Part shown: piece after piece, positions 10,101 to 18,435 of the stretch
How the letters are laid out: every line of letters begins with the position of its first letter
Numbering within the stretch: the stretch's first letter is position 1
Source of the DNA: Nostoc sp. FACHB-973
GTDB lineage: Bacteria > Cyanobacteriota > Cyanobacteriia > Cyanobacteriales > Nostocaceae
Assembly (NCBI RefSeq): GCF_014698115.1
Contig: NZ_JACJSJ010000010.1
Coordinates: forward strand, 1 to 64,000
Direction of reading: 5' to 3'
Length of the DNA: 64,000 nt
The notes under the pieces: model-generated
Seen by the model: only the letters and a program-made list of their open reading frames with translations
Databases searched by the model: none
What the model was told of the DNA's origin: nothing
Made by a program: the position numbers and the translations under genes

Positions 10101-13100
10101 CCTTTCCTCAAGAGATTATTAGTCAGTTAGATACACTCAAGTTTACCGAGTTTAGTATCACTGGATTTGACCGGGATAGTGAATTTCTTAATGAAAAGCA
10201 ACCTCAGAGTATTCGATTTAATCTAGCTGAAGATGGAAAAAGTGTAATTGAAATCCAGAATCAAGAGGGTAATTACGAATCATTCGGAAATATTGAACAA
10301 AGTAACGCCCGGCTACCAATTGGTACTATTGCTACTGGCAGCGTTGAAAAAGGTGAAGTATACACCATCTCTGTTACAACCAAAGTACCTGGACTACCAG
10401 AACTCACTTTCAAAGTAGGCGAAGTTAATAAGTTTGGAAATTCCCAAAGGTTTAATAATGAACCTGTAATGTTAACAATCGAAAAGGTTGACCTGATTCG
10501 GGAAGACTACACTATTTATCTTCAAAATAGTAACAAACCTGAAAAACTAGGCAATATTGATAAAGAATCAATCAAAGAAGGCATTACCCAAGGCTGGCTA
10601 GCAGAAAAGCCTGGTAATGGGCAACATTTACAGCTTAAAATTCAAACTATCATCACTGGACAAAATGCCTATGCCATAGCAGAAACATCTCAGAAAAATC
10701 TGTTACGAATTAATATTACGAATCCAAAATACAAGAAACAGGAAATTAACAACCAAGTATTTCAAGAAACTTTGGTTAGGGCATTTGATAAAAAGCACGT
10801 TTATATTGCTAAAATTGGCGACCAATCACTCGGTATTATTGGTCAGCATAATGAACGTCTTGAAGCTGATTTAAATAAAGGAAATATACAAAAACAGTGG
10901 CAAAGGAAAGAAACTAGCACTGTACAAAAATTAATTGATACGGGTATTATTCGCCCAAACCAACAACGAACCACTATCCCTGTACAGATTACCAGTAATG
11001 AAAGTACCTGTAAAATAATTATTAATCCAGAAACAGTACAATATCCCGACAAATGGGTTAAACGCAGTCAGCTTATAAGTAATGAAAAGCCTGTCAGAGA
11101 CGAGCAGCAGGATAAACGCAACCAAATACTCGGTAAAATTAACGAACGCCCTACAATCATGTTCCAAGATAAAGAACAAAAATTAGTAGGGCTTTTAGGA
11201 TTAGCAGTTGATGAAAATATAGCTGAAAAAACTAAAAAGTATCTCGAAAAAGTAGGAGTATCATACGAACAGCTTCCTAGATCACAAGCTCTATTAGAAG
11301 CTAAAAAAGGAATGACTGTATTCGTACTTGATGAAACTACTATCAGCAGCGAATTAAGACAAACTTTTATTAACCGTGCTGGTGGTAATATCAAAAGTGC
11401 AGATACACCGTCACAACCCACTCCAATCATTCCCCAACAAACTGTATATTTTTATAATCCAAATCAACAATATACTTCTCCCGATGGAACGCAGGTAGAA
11501 ACTAAAGAAGCTTTTGGATTAGTAGTTCCTGCACAAGACGCGATCGCTGTAGCCACTTGGTTAGAATCAAAGTCTACTGAAAACGATTATTTTATTGAGA
11601 GTAACACAGCTACATTTATTTTTAATAAAAATGAAATTAGTGAGGAAATAAATGAAGAATTCAATAGTTTACTTGGAGAAGCTATTAATATTGGTGAAGT
11701 TGATGGTTTTGACCGCTATGAACAGCTTAGTGCAGAGTTAAATCAAAAAGTTGCAACTGAAGGTAGTCTTTTAAAATTAAACCAAATTCCAGAAACTAGT
11801 GAGTACCAAAAAGCTTTACAAGCACTTCCTAACCGTCCAAAAGAACTCAATCAAGAAGATTCTCCAGTACCAATTGTTCCTGCTAAAGCTTTATCAGAAA
11901 AGAATATAACTAATATTCAATTGAATACTAACGCCACAGTTGCAGGAATTTCACAAGTCTGTCAAAACACGGTTGAGATACAACTAGTAAAAAATACACA
12001 ATCAGAAGCTAAGAATCAACCAATATTACTACCCAACTCGCGTCAAGCCGATCCAACTAAAGCTATCGAAATATTGGGTAATGTAAGCGAGGAAAAAGTA
12101 GAACAGCTGCGATCGCATCTTGAAACCCACCTCAAACCTATACTTGAAAATGACAAATCCAACTATGCACCACTGAGACAAGTCGCCTGGGTCGGTGCAA
12201 AATGGGATTTGAAGGATAAAGACTTCAAGCCAGGAGTACAAGACGACTCTTTGATGGAACTTGTCAAACAAGTCTATCCTGATGCTGAGATTGTGCTGGT
12301 AACTTATTCCGAGAACCCCGGTGCTGGGATTAACTATCACCGCGATGACTCCTACGCCGCAACGGAGGCCCGCAGCATTAATATCGGAAATTCTGACTGG
12401 GGCTATCGTGCTGCTAAGGAACGAATGGCATGGACTAGGGAGGAGAATCAGGACGCACCATACCAAGAGTTTAAACTTGAGTCGGGTACAGTAACCCGCT
12501 TTAACTGCAAAAACGAACACGCTGCACTGAATACTGAGGCTGGCAGATGGTCTATCAACATCTGGTCAATTAAAAATGATTTGGGCAGAGAAAGCAGCGT
12601 TCGCCAAAAATTTGAGAACTTCCTCACCTCAAACCAACCTCCGCGTGCGGTAGTCCAAAGCAACAACGACCTCACCATCAGAGCTAACGAGTGGACACCA
12701 GGGGGAGAAATTAAAGTAGAGCGCAGTTATACCAGCCTCAGAGAAGTCACCCAAAACATACTCTCAAACTCTTCAGACCAATCAACTGTCGAAGAAATTA
12801 TCGCCATTGGCAATTCCACTGCGGCACGCGCTGCTAATCCTCAGATTCCAGACAACCCAACTATATCTGGCAAATCAGTTCCAATGGTTTATTCGCTGCA
12901 TCTGCACGGCGGAGCTGCCGCAGTACCAGTTGATACAACCATTGATGCTATGCGCGGACACGGTAGGATACACACTACCAGAGGTGTAGACTACCAAAAA
13001 ACTTATGGTATCAATGAGGGAGATATTGCGATCGCCCAAGGTAAAAACGGCGAGCAAGTTGCTTTTCGGGTAGGTAAGCAATACAAAATTACTACCCAAA

Positions 13101-14860
13101 TGATTCAAGACCCAACTTACCAGCAAGCCTGGGCGAGATGGGAGAAGCATTCACCAAAAGAACTTACCCAAACTCAAGCGAGTAAGAGTCAGGTATATGG
13201 CTTATTCATGGAGCCACTAGGAGATTATGTCAATGGCAAAATTGTTCCATTCCCAACCATCCAAAAACAACCTGCAACTCCAGTAAATATCAGCCCCGAC
13301 TCCAAAGATGGGCTGGGAGTAGCACTCAGCCTTGCCACTGCACTCGCCAAAGAACAAGGCAAGCTGCAAAACGATTACCAAGTTTCAGTCAAAAATAATC
13401 CAGAAGCCCCTGCCGGGCAGTATGGAGTAGAAACCCATGTCCAAAAACCTCAAGGGGTAGCATACGCATCCGCCGAACACGCATTTAATCACCAAAAGCA
13501 GTTGCATCCATCAGTTGATGAATACCAGCTAATGGTAGAAGTGCTTCAGGCTAAACTCGAACAACACCCCCGGCTAACTGAGGCGATCGCCAAACGTGGG
13601 GGAGCCGATTGGTTAGAGAACTGTACAAGCATTACTAATGCCCAGGATAAACAGTGGCAGGGTAAGGGTAAAGAATCCGCATTTATTCAAGCCCTTAGCG
13701 AAGCGTATATATATGTAGTTGCAAAAACACAACAAACTACAGTACAAACCCAGCACGACAAGTCCCAACAGACTGCTCTGCGGCCCACAAATCCACTCTC
13801 CCAACTCGAACCTATAAACGCCGCCGTCGCTGAACACATGAAAAAAGACATTGCGATGGCCCAAATAGCTACCCAGTTTATCGGTAAATCAGATGCACCC
13901 CCCGGTACACCTTCAAGCACACGAAATTACGAACAAGCATGGGGAGAACGCGCTAACACAGGAAATTACTCAAAAGAAGACATGATTATGGTGTCCGGAT
14001 CTGGCCCGTGGCGTGGAGTAACAAGCGAGCAAATTGCTCAAACATTTGAAAATCACTATAAACCCTTACTTGATAAGGCAATAGCAGTGAAAAGCTCTTT
14101 TCTAGTCGGAAATGCACAAGGAACTGACCAATTAGTTCAAAATTATCTTCAAGAAAAAGGGTACAAAGTAGAACAAACTTCCCAAGGATACGCAGTATTT
14201 AATCCTGTAGAAAACACCAAAGTTAGTAGCGATATTATTTCTACCAATACACAAGTATCAGATAACTTATTAATTGCTAAAGACAAGAACATTTTTTCAT
14301 CACAACAAAGCCAACAACCAAATATTGACCAAGCACTCGCATCACCTGCTCAACCCAAAATGCAGCAGGTTGGAGCGATGGATAGTATTATCGAGCGGAT
14401 GAAAGCTAATACGGTGCAAAATCTCCAAGACTGGTATATGGCGGCTGAAAAACTCGGTAAATCAGACACATATCTCAATAGAATTCAGGAGGTAACTAAT
14501 TTATACATTAAAAAAAATATTAGTCTTGAGAATGCTTTTAAGGCAATGGAACAAGACATTAAAGAATTAGAAAAAGTTAATAAGATGACCAGTCTTGCTC
14601 AACGTGTAGTTAAGACAATTGGGCAAGAAGATACTAATGGCATTATGTCAGTCCAAACAGAAAAATATCAAATTGCTACTCAAACTCAAAACCAAACTTA
14701 TTTAGTTAAAGATAAAAAGGATAATATCTTGTTATATGTCAAACAAGGAAAAACTCAAGTAAGTAACATTAGTGATGAAACATTACAAGATTTTCAAGTT
14801 ATGAGCGATCGCATCAATAATGCACTCAAAGATGTCAAAAAAGATTTAGTAGAAAGGTAA
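7106..14860 (+). CDS. Giant polyvalent protein with RNA-polymerase-like core, AlkB-like, NADAR-like and SLOG-like segments
   Basis: A 2584-residue protein. Residues about 420-720 carry FRSPFLNSNG (R420), the catalytic-type motif DYDGD (539-543), SVGVINNHL (603-611) and IAVDLFKSAKK (D716, K719). Their order matches the two-barrel RNA polymerase fold of QDE-1-type RdRps and relatives (RNP...DxDGD...LGxIxN...AVDxxK), with a helical insert before DYDGD. Residues about 1700-1830 show an AlkB-like Fe(II)/2-oxoglutarate dioxygenase pattern: H1745xD1747, H1805, R1814. About 2075-2210 resemble NADAR (AEHAF...WLENCT...QWQGKGKESAF). About 2290-2370 resemble a SLOG Rossmann domain (FLVGNAQGTDQLVQNYL). 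Such mosaics are known as polyvalent proteins of conjugative elements and phages, thought to enter the recipient with the DNA and counter host defences. Domain calls are by motif; the polymerase call is the most surprising and the best supported. Confidence 0.8.
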   Translation: MTIQAKHFDTRLNQWIHTDGNTNNPNSLLKEELNNTLLEHFFPGVNFSFGHMDEKSNVEQLINHPEGHKLLLSSKTRLLYGPEECLDTIKQLCPDNKDRGAYGSIFLGSCRNAVNKELNILIVDDNNGENGGIISNDQVYRLTGDCYGQISKDLYHELTKHQKGDKYRVIQHRFGWTDRDGDDNKYRFGKGTLRPANLEQILNYQDPNNSTKIDLILPLSAFKGTDKDNPNGPTKPQIQPGLYRQNIWLGEKSQSELGKTAISQLLASFPNGLKDFTEQLELEAKKLKEAQDDPRRLAQLYCEKYEKRKAFLEEQASTLEEQAAEDPTFAEELETLRSRIATDSFIYKLIKADLQGEGQLLETEKVQRELARFVQNEWKEIAIGKTLTFERAMVIPSKDLRNEEISIPHYQDGEEVLNFRSPFLNSNGLCVSTNKIVEDILGPDGQPLAGAIAVSDETSDRIYNRLNEQIKSILSEAQGKNIHLEGIENYLDQNISKLETQDKIEFTNKFNQYILELKSAGYELEILPQESEQERQARDYDGDCIGFERTTKYPNLTTEAKERNLPENAYAPTVKLKKQSFYQEDGSQPEFEEIAIHMSDGISVGVINNHLTSIEALESEITILKNFSSEKDSTEYVQQVAKHYEDLFKTEAWAKSKGIEGKEIPTKYRSYMEEFIKTVGQEPLNQANAIVAMNINTQMYREMIAEAAFQNQIAVDLFKSAKKPEIEIIRNNSRILHREVNYIKDKKKDVYIDNTIQPTGYSPVELLIAQTNHYFEKARLESREIVQFQALFKGVEFSYEQRLRATLIKKEFDKSFNRASELSKQKETEKGSSVNITLANGHQVSITNLLQYDNEFIWKANTITIKVSEIPEDKRNNNRPHKYLVYAQINDETKNGKPHFRKLGTLAREQENKLEEIGITLGQEVKSNKISFQPELSEGQIKLLYQKAYQIAEDFYNSIPEDQKLTMAAATWAVSTTRETGNDKSSDRHNKVSNFAFATFPQEIISQLDTLKFTEFSITGFDRDSEFLNEKQPQSIRFNLAEDGKSVIEIQNQEGNYESFGNIEQSNARLPIGTIATGSVEKGEVYTISVTTKVPGLPELTFKVGEVNKFGNSQRFNNEPVMLTIEKVDLIREDYTIYLQNSNKPEKLGNIDKESIKEGITQGWLAEKPGNGQHLQLKIQTIITGQNAYAIAETSQKNLLRINITNPKYKKQEINNQVFQETLVRAFDKKHVYIAKIGDQSLGIIGQHNERLEADLNKGNIQKQWQRKETSTVQKLIDTGIIRPNQQRTTIPVQITSNESTCKIIINPETVQYPDKWVKRSQLISNEKPVRDEQQDKRNQILGKINERPTIMFQDKEQKLVGLLGLAVDENIAEKTKKYLEKVGVSYEQLPRSQALLEAKKGMTVFVLDETTISSELRQTFINRAGGNIKSADTPSQPTPIIPQQTVYFYNPNQQYTSPDGTQVETKEAFGLVVPAQDAIAVATWLESKSTENDYFIESNTATFIFNKNEISEEINEEFNSLLGEAINIGEVDGFDRYEQLSAELNQKVATEGSLLKLNQIPETSEYQKALQALPNRPKELNQEDSPVPIVPAKALSEKNITNIQLNTNATVAGISQVCQNTVEIQLVKNTQSEAKNQPILLPNSRQADPTKAIEILGNVSEEKVEQLRSHLETHLKPILENDKSNYAPLRQVAWVGAKWDLKDKDFKPGVQDDSLMELVKQVYPDAEIVLVTYSENPGAGINYHRDDSYAATEARSINIGNSDWGYRAAKERMAWTREENQDAPYQEFKLESGTVTRFNCKNEHAALNTEAGRWSINIWSIKNDLGRESSVRQKFENFLTSNQPPRAVVQSNNDLTIRANEWTPGGEIKVERSYTSLREVTQNILSNSSDQSTVEEIIAIGNSTAARAANPQIPDNPTISGKSVPMVYSLHLHGGAAAVPVDTTIDAMRGHGRIHTTRGVDYQKTYGINEGDIAIAQGKNGEQVAFRVGKQYKITTQMIQDPTYQQAWARWEKHSPKELTQTQASKSQVYGLFMEPLGDYVNGKIVPFPTIQKQPATPVNISPDSKDGLGVALSLATALAKEQGKLQNDYQVSVKNNPEAPAGQYGVETHVQKPQGVAYASAEHAFNHQKQLHPSVDEYQLMVEVLQAKLEQHPRLTEAIAKRGGADWLENCTSITNAQDKQWQGKGKESAFIQALSEAYIYVVAKTQQTTVQTQHDKSQQTALRPTNPLSQLEPINAAVAEHMKKDIAMAQIATQFIGKSDAPPGTPSSTRNYEQAWGERANTGNYSKEDMIMVSGSGPWRGVTSEQIAQTFENHYKPLLDKAIAVKSSFLVGNAQGTDQLVQNYLQEKGYKVEQTSQGYAVFNPVENTKVSSDIISTNTQVSDNLLIAKDKNIFSSQQSQQPNIDQALASPAQPKMQQVGAMDSIIERMKANTVQNLQDWYMAAEKLGKSDTYLNRIQEVTNLYIKKNISLENAFKAMEQDIKELEKVNKMTSLAQRVVKTIGQEDTNGIMSVQTEKYQIATQTQNQTYLVKDKKDNILLYVKQGKTQVSNISDETLQDFQVMSDRINNALKDVKKDLVER

Positions 14861-14861
14861 T

Positions 14862-15638
14862 TTGACTATGAAAGAACTAATCGAGTTTCCAGTAGAAGGT
14901 TTAACTCCAGCAATGCAAGCTTGCCTCCTCAGAGAATTAATCGCACAGCTTAATATACCTGATGAGAAATTTGAAGAATATGCAAAAAATCCTCCAACTG
15001 CTGAGGAACGACAAGAGGCTGTGTTAAATTTAAATTCAGAAATGAATAGAATCAGTGAAATAGCGGAAGAAGAAGCCAAGTTAAGCTCGACAAAAATTGA
15101 ACCTATCAATTTTGTTAATCCAGTTAGTCCAGAGTCATCTTTACAACCCGAAGTAAGCCAGTCTAAAGACAATACAATTGAACCAGAAGTTCTAAAAAAC
15201 TTTACAGATAAAAATGACGATAATAATGGCGACCTAGTAGAAGAATGTCAACACGATAAAGTACAATCTATTATCGCTAATTTCCAAATTCAAAAATTTG
15301 TTATCCCTGTAATTTTAGACCGCTTAAATATATTTGGAAAACCAGACAAAGAGACAGGAAGTATCATTTATAAAGGTGAGGCATATACTGCAAGCCTAAA
15401 ATCACAAGAAGATTTACAAACTCTTAGCCTTGATAGAAATTCGCCTGATTCAGAAGCAAGCCAAGAAGCACTCCTAGCATCTCGTAATAATAGCTCAGAA
15501 AATTACTCTATTATCATCAATAACCTTACCCATAATGAATTTGAACGGTTTAAGGCTCTGTTCGATGAGCAACAAGCACGCTGCGAACAGAACCAACAAG
15601 AATTCAAAAACCAGGATGCTGTTAAAGAGATAGATTAA
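14862..15638 (+). CDS. Hypothetical acidic protein, 258 aa, partner of the giant protein
   Basis: It starts 1 bp after the stop of the giant gene, with AAAGG upstream as a plausible ribosome site, so the two are almost certainly co-transcribed. The protein is acidic and helical. Its N-terminus reads PVEGLTPAMQACLLRELIAQ, followed by low-complexity stretches. The C-terminal part includes DRLNIFGKPDKETGSIIYKG and a helical tail. No family is recognised. Coupling suggests it works with or regulates the giant protein, for example as chaperone or transfer partner; this is inference. Confidence 0.6.
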   Translation: MTMKELIEFPVEGLTPAMQACLLRELIAQLNIPDEKFEEYAKNPPTAEERQEAVLNLNSEMNRISEIAEEEAKLSSTKIEPINFVNPVSPESSLQPEVSQSKDNTIEPEVLKNFTDKNDDNNGDLVEECQHDKVQSIIANFQIQKFVIPVILDRLNIFGKPDKETGSIIYKGEAYTASLKSQEDLQTLSLDRNSPDSEASQEALLASRNNSSENYSIIINNLTHNEFERFKALFDEQQARCEQNQQEFKNQDAVKEID

Positions 15639-15884
15639 TTAAATCAACCCAAAGCACACACCATACGAAAAAGCTATAAACCCCAAAATTAGCTTGTTAT
15701 TAAAACTCAAGGGAGTTTTGGGGCAAATAACAACCGCAACAGAAAAATAGTAAAAAGACGCAGTAAAGTCAAACAAACTCGTCGGGTTCATAGGTAATCT
15801 ACCTAACCCGACCAAACATAGCATTCCTATTAAAGACCAAACAACAATATTTTCTATCCATCCTAAAAGCTTATTGAAATTCAT
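15639..15884 (-). CDS. Small membrane protein, 81 aa
   Basis: Two to three hydrophobic segments: IVVWSLIGMLCLVGLG, FYYFSVAVVICP and LILGFIAFSYGVCFGLI. It lies convergent to the 258-aa gene, with the two stops abutting. No family is recognised. It may be an inner-membrane accessory protein, and a small toxin is not excluded. Confidence 0.45.
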   Translation of the reverse strand: MNFNKLLGWIENIVVWSLIGMLCLVGLGRLPMNPTSLFDFTASFYYFSVAVVICPKTPLSFNNKLILGFIAFSYGVCFGLI

Positions 15885-16140
15885 AAAAAATCGTTTATTA
15901 CTCCCTAAATTTGATAAATACTATTAAAACTAAAACCGCTCAATAAAATTGCCTAGTAAATAGATTGCTTAATGAAAACTACACAAACTACCCCATCACT
16001 TTGTAAATTTTTTAAAAAAAATAATAAAGTTTTTAAATAAGCTGATTAATTTATAGTAACTGTAAAGATTAAGAAACAGTAAAAAGTACGTGCTATAAGT
16101 ATTACTATCAGGGACAATACTAAACCAAACAGTATGTAAT

Positions 16141-16929
16141 ATGAAACCTATTAATGTTGTCATCATTGAAAATGAGAACATATCTAGGTTTGGTGCGGCG
16201 ACAATATTATCTGAAACTGGTAAAATCCAGGTATGTGGCCTTGCTAAAACTGGAAAGGAAGGAATAGAAACTGTTGACCAACAAAAGCCAGATATCGTGG
16301 TGATAAATATTGATTTACCTGATATCAATGGCACTGATGTCATAAGTCTAATTAAATGCAAACACACGTCAATTAAAATAGTGGTTATGACTGCAAATAG
16401 CAGCCGAGATACCATTAACGCAGCAATTAGTAATGGCGCAGACTGCTACTACTGTAAAAATAATGCCAGAGAAGAAGTAGGAGAAAGATTCATTGAAGCA
16501 GTAATGGCTGCATACAATAATGAATCATGGATTGACCCAACTATTAATCGCATTTTGATTGATAATCTTAGGTCAAATGACACAGCCGATAAAAATTCAC
16601 TAGATTTATTAAGTGATTTCTCTAATAAAGAAATTACAGTTCTCAAATTAGCAGCTGGTGGCATGAAAAATAATGAAATTGCTAATGTCATGTATGTTTC
16701 CGAAGGTACAGTCAGGTCATATTTACATAATTCATTTATCAAGTTAGGAGTCAAAGATAGATTAAACGCTATCCGGGAAGCTATCCGCCTGGGAATCCTT
16801 AGCTTTGCAGACATGAAAATCGAAGAAGAAGTTACCCAAGCAACCCATACAAGAGTCAAAACCAACCAAAATAGTCAAAAGGATACAGCTAAAACGAGTA
16901 ATAAGGGATACAAAGGCTGGGTTGCCTAG
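16141..16929 (+). CDS. NarL/LuxR-type response regulator with degenerate receiver
   Basis: A 262-residue protein. The N-terminal receiver domain (1-120) is followed by a LuxR-type HTH (about 163-230: NKEITVLKLAAGGMKNNEIA, then SEGTVRSYLHNSFIKLGV). In the receiver the usual acidic pair is E10-N11, and the phosphoacceptor position is Asn56 (DIVVINIDLPDINGTDV, where relatives have Asp), while the conserved lysine (YCK) is kept. It therefore probably cannot be phosphorylated in the normal way and may act as a constitutive or ligand-controlled regulator. A charged tail of about 35 residues follows. No histidine kinase is nearby. It is convergent with the next gene (4 bp apart). It may control the plasmid's transfer genes. 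Confidence 0.85.
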   Translation: MKPINVVIIENENISRFGAATILSETGKIQVCGLAKTGKEGIETVDQQKPDIVVINIDLPDINGTDVISLIKCKHTSIKIVVMTANSSRDTINAAISNGADCYYCKNNAREEVGERFIEAVMAAYNNESWIDPTINRILIDNLRSNDTADKNSLDLLSDFSNKEITVLKLAAGGMKNNEIANVMYVSEGTVRSYLHNSFIKLGVKDRLNAIREAIRLGILSFADMKIEEEVTQATHTRVKTNQNSQKDTAKTSNKGYKGWVA

Positions 16930-16933
16930 AAAA

Positions 16934-17554
16934 TTAATCAACTGCAATTATGCAGCCGCCTGAATACTTCTTCTGCTGGCGGCAAGTTTTAATAATGGCA
17001 GCGTTTCTAACATAAATACTACGCGCTACTTTACCTTCATTGGATTTAGCCCAATCCAGAAGCTTTTTATCTTCAGGTTGTAAAATAGCAGTTCCAGAAG
17101 CCGCCTGCTGAAAAGTTACACTTCCAGCAATAGTTTTGTATGTAAAAACACCAATTACAGATCCCAAAGCCAGTACAAAACCCAACACTCCCGCTACTTG
17201 TGCCAATCGCAAATTACTTACACCCAAGAAAGGCAACGCCCCGCCAGCTTGCTTAGTCATATTAATTAAATCCTTAGCGGCTTGGGCGATCGCACTTTTT
17301 TGTTGCTGTATTGCCACCTTAGAAGCACTATTTAACTTATCGTCCACCATGTCAGTCCAACCCACCACAAGCGAGTCAAGCCTACCAGGTAGTTGCTGCA
17401 ACGCAAATTGGGTTGTACCTAGTTCCGCGTATAGGTTAAACAAGGGGTCATCAGGTCGAACACCTAATTTAAGTATCCAATCAGTGACCTCTGCTTTCTT
17501 TTCTTCAGAATATTCTGCAATTACTTTTTCAACAACTTTTGCAATATTGGTCAT
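16934..17554 (-). CDS. Single-pass membrane protein, 206 aa
   Basis: A soluble N-terminal half with helices (KVVEKVIAEYSEEKKAEVTD; QQQKSAIAQAAKDLINMTKQ) is followed by one membrane segment at about 118-142 (AQVAGVLGFVLALGSVIGVF). The C-terminal domain has EDKKLLDWAKSNEGKVARS and two cysteines (KTCRQQ, GGCIIAVD). The protein is of a kind common on cyanobacterial plasmids, but I know no function. It lies 52 bp downstream of two MinD/ParA-like ATPase genes on the same strand and may be a membrane partner for them. Confidence 0.6.
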   Translation of the reverse strand: MTNIAKVVEKVIAEYSEEKKAEVTDWILKLGVRPDDPLFNLYAELGTTQFALQQLPGRLDSLVVGWTDMVDDKLNSASKVAIQQQKSAIAQAAKDLINMTKQAGGALPFLGVSNLRLAQVAGVLGFVLALGSVIGVFTYKTIAGSVTFQQAASGTAILQPEDKKLLDWAKSNEGKVARSIYVRNAAIIKTCRQQKKYSGGCIIAVD

Positions 17555-17606
17555 AGGTGGTTTAAACAGTTAATTTAAAACCTCACTGTTAATTTTGGTA
17601 AAGTAC

Positions 17607-18413
17607 TTACCATTCTTCAGATTCAATATCTTCATTTACATCAAAATTGGAAGGATTTTGTTGATTTGTACCTACAGAAGCTTGTTCTGTACAGTTCTTA
17701 CTTAGCCCTAAATAATTCAAAGCAATCTCATTAGAAAGAATAGAATTATTAAAATTCTCTATCCAGTTGAATACTATCGAACGCTGAATAGTATTAAGAG
17801 GGGAGTTAGTTTCAATAAGTTGAGCATAGGGTAAACCAGTATCCTCAAGCAACTGGTAAAAGTCGTTATGCAACCCGCCCAAAACTAGCTCCAAGCCATT
17901 TAATTTTTTAATATCAGCTTGGAATCTACTACCTTCATAGTATCGAAATTGCTTGCCAAAGTAATAATTTTTGATAACAACATAGTCAACTTGACTACCA
18001 AAATGGTTGTATAAATCCTCAAGATAATCTTCAACACAGTCTTTACGATGTGATATCGGGTGCAAGAAAGTAACACGATATCCGAGATGGTTAAGATTTT
18101 CTATCAGTGAAACATCTTTATCAAAAAGCTTGAACTCTTGATGATTTTGACCTGGCATATCTGTCAAAACTACATCAATATTTGGAAACATTTCTAAGTC
18201 CAGTAATAATTTATCCGAATCGCCTCTAGACAATCCCAAATGGTTTATTTCAAAACCTTTTGATTTATACATCGATAGCTTGTTACGATAACCGTGGTAG
18301 AAAACACGCGCATTGCATTTACTTTTCAAGTACAATTCCAGCAATAGCCTAGAAACTGTGGACTTACCCACACGAGCATCACCCGATGTAATTACAAAAC
18401 GCTTTCCAAACAT
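17607..18413 (-). CDS. MinD/ParA-like ATPase with altered P-loop
   Basis: About 268 residues. A P-loop near the N-terminus reads SGDARVGKST: the GKS/T part is intact, but the signature lysine of the deviant Walker A motif (KGG) is replaced by Ala-Arg. A Walker B-like strand follows (DVVLTDMPG), then DYVVIKNYYFG. These match the neighbouring ATPase (TLLDLPAQ, DYIVVKNLFHG), so the two are diverged paralogs. Loss of the signature lysine suggests changed dimerisation or ATP hydrolysis. It is co-oriented 22 bp downstream of the paralog. Possible roles are partition, positioning of the transfer apparatus, or regulation of the first ATPase. Confidence 0.75.
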   Translation of the reverse strand: MFGKRFVITSGDARVGKSTVSRLLLELYLKSKCNARVFYHGYRNKLSMYKSKGFEINHLGLSRGDSDKLLLDLEMFPNIDVVLTDMPGQNHQEFKLFDKDVSLIENLNHLGYRVTFLHPISHRKDCVEDYLEDLYNHFGSQVDYVVIKNYYFGKQFRYYEGSRFQADIKKLNGLELVLGGLHNDFYQLLEDTGLPYAQLIETNSPLNTIQRSIVFNWIENFNNSILSNEIALNYLGLSKNCTEQASVGTNQQNPSNFDVNEDIESEEW

Positions 18414-18435
18414 AAAAACCAAGCAACCTATTCAA

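Noticed and set aside
7106-14860. Antisense frames of 60-160 codons inside the giant gene
   Set aside because: Compositionally biased, hydrophobic by chance, and no starts with ribosome sites.
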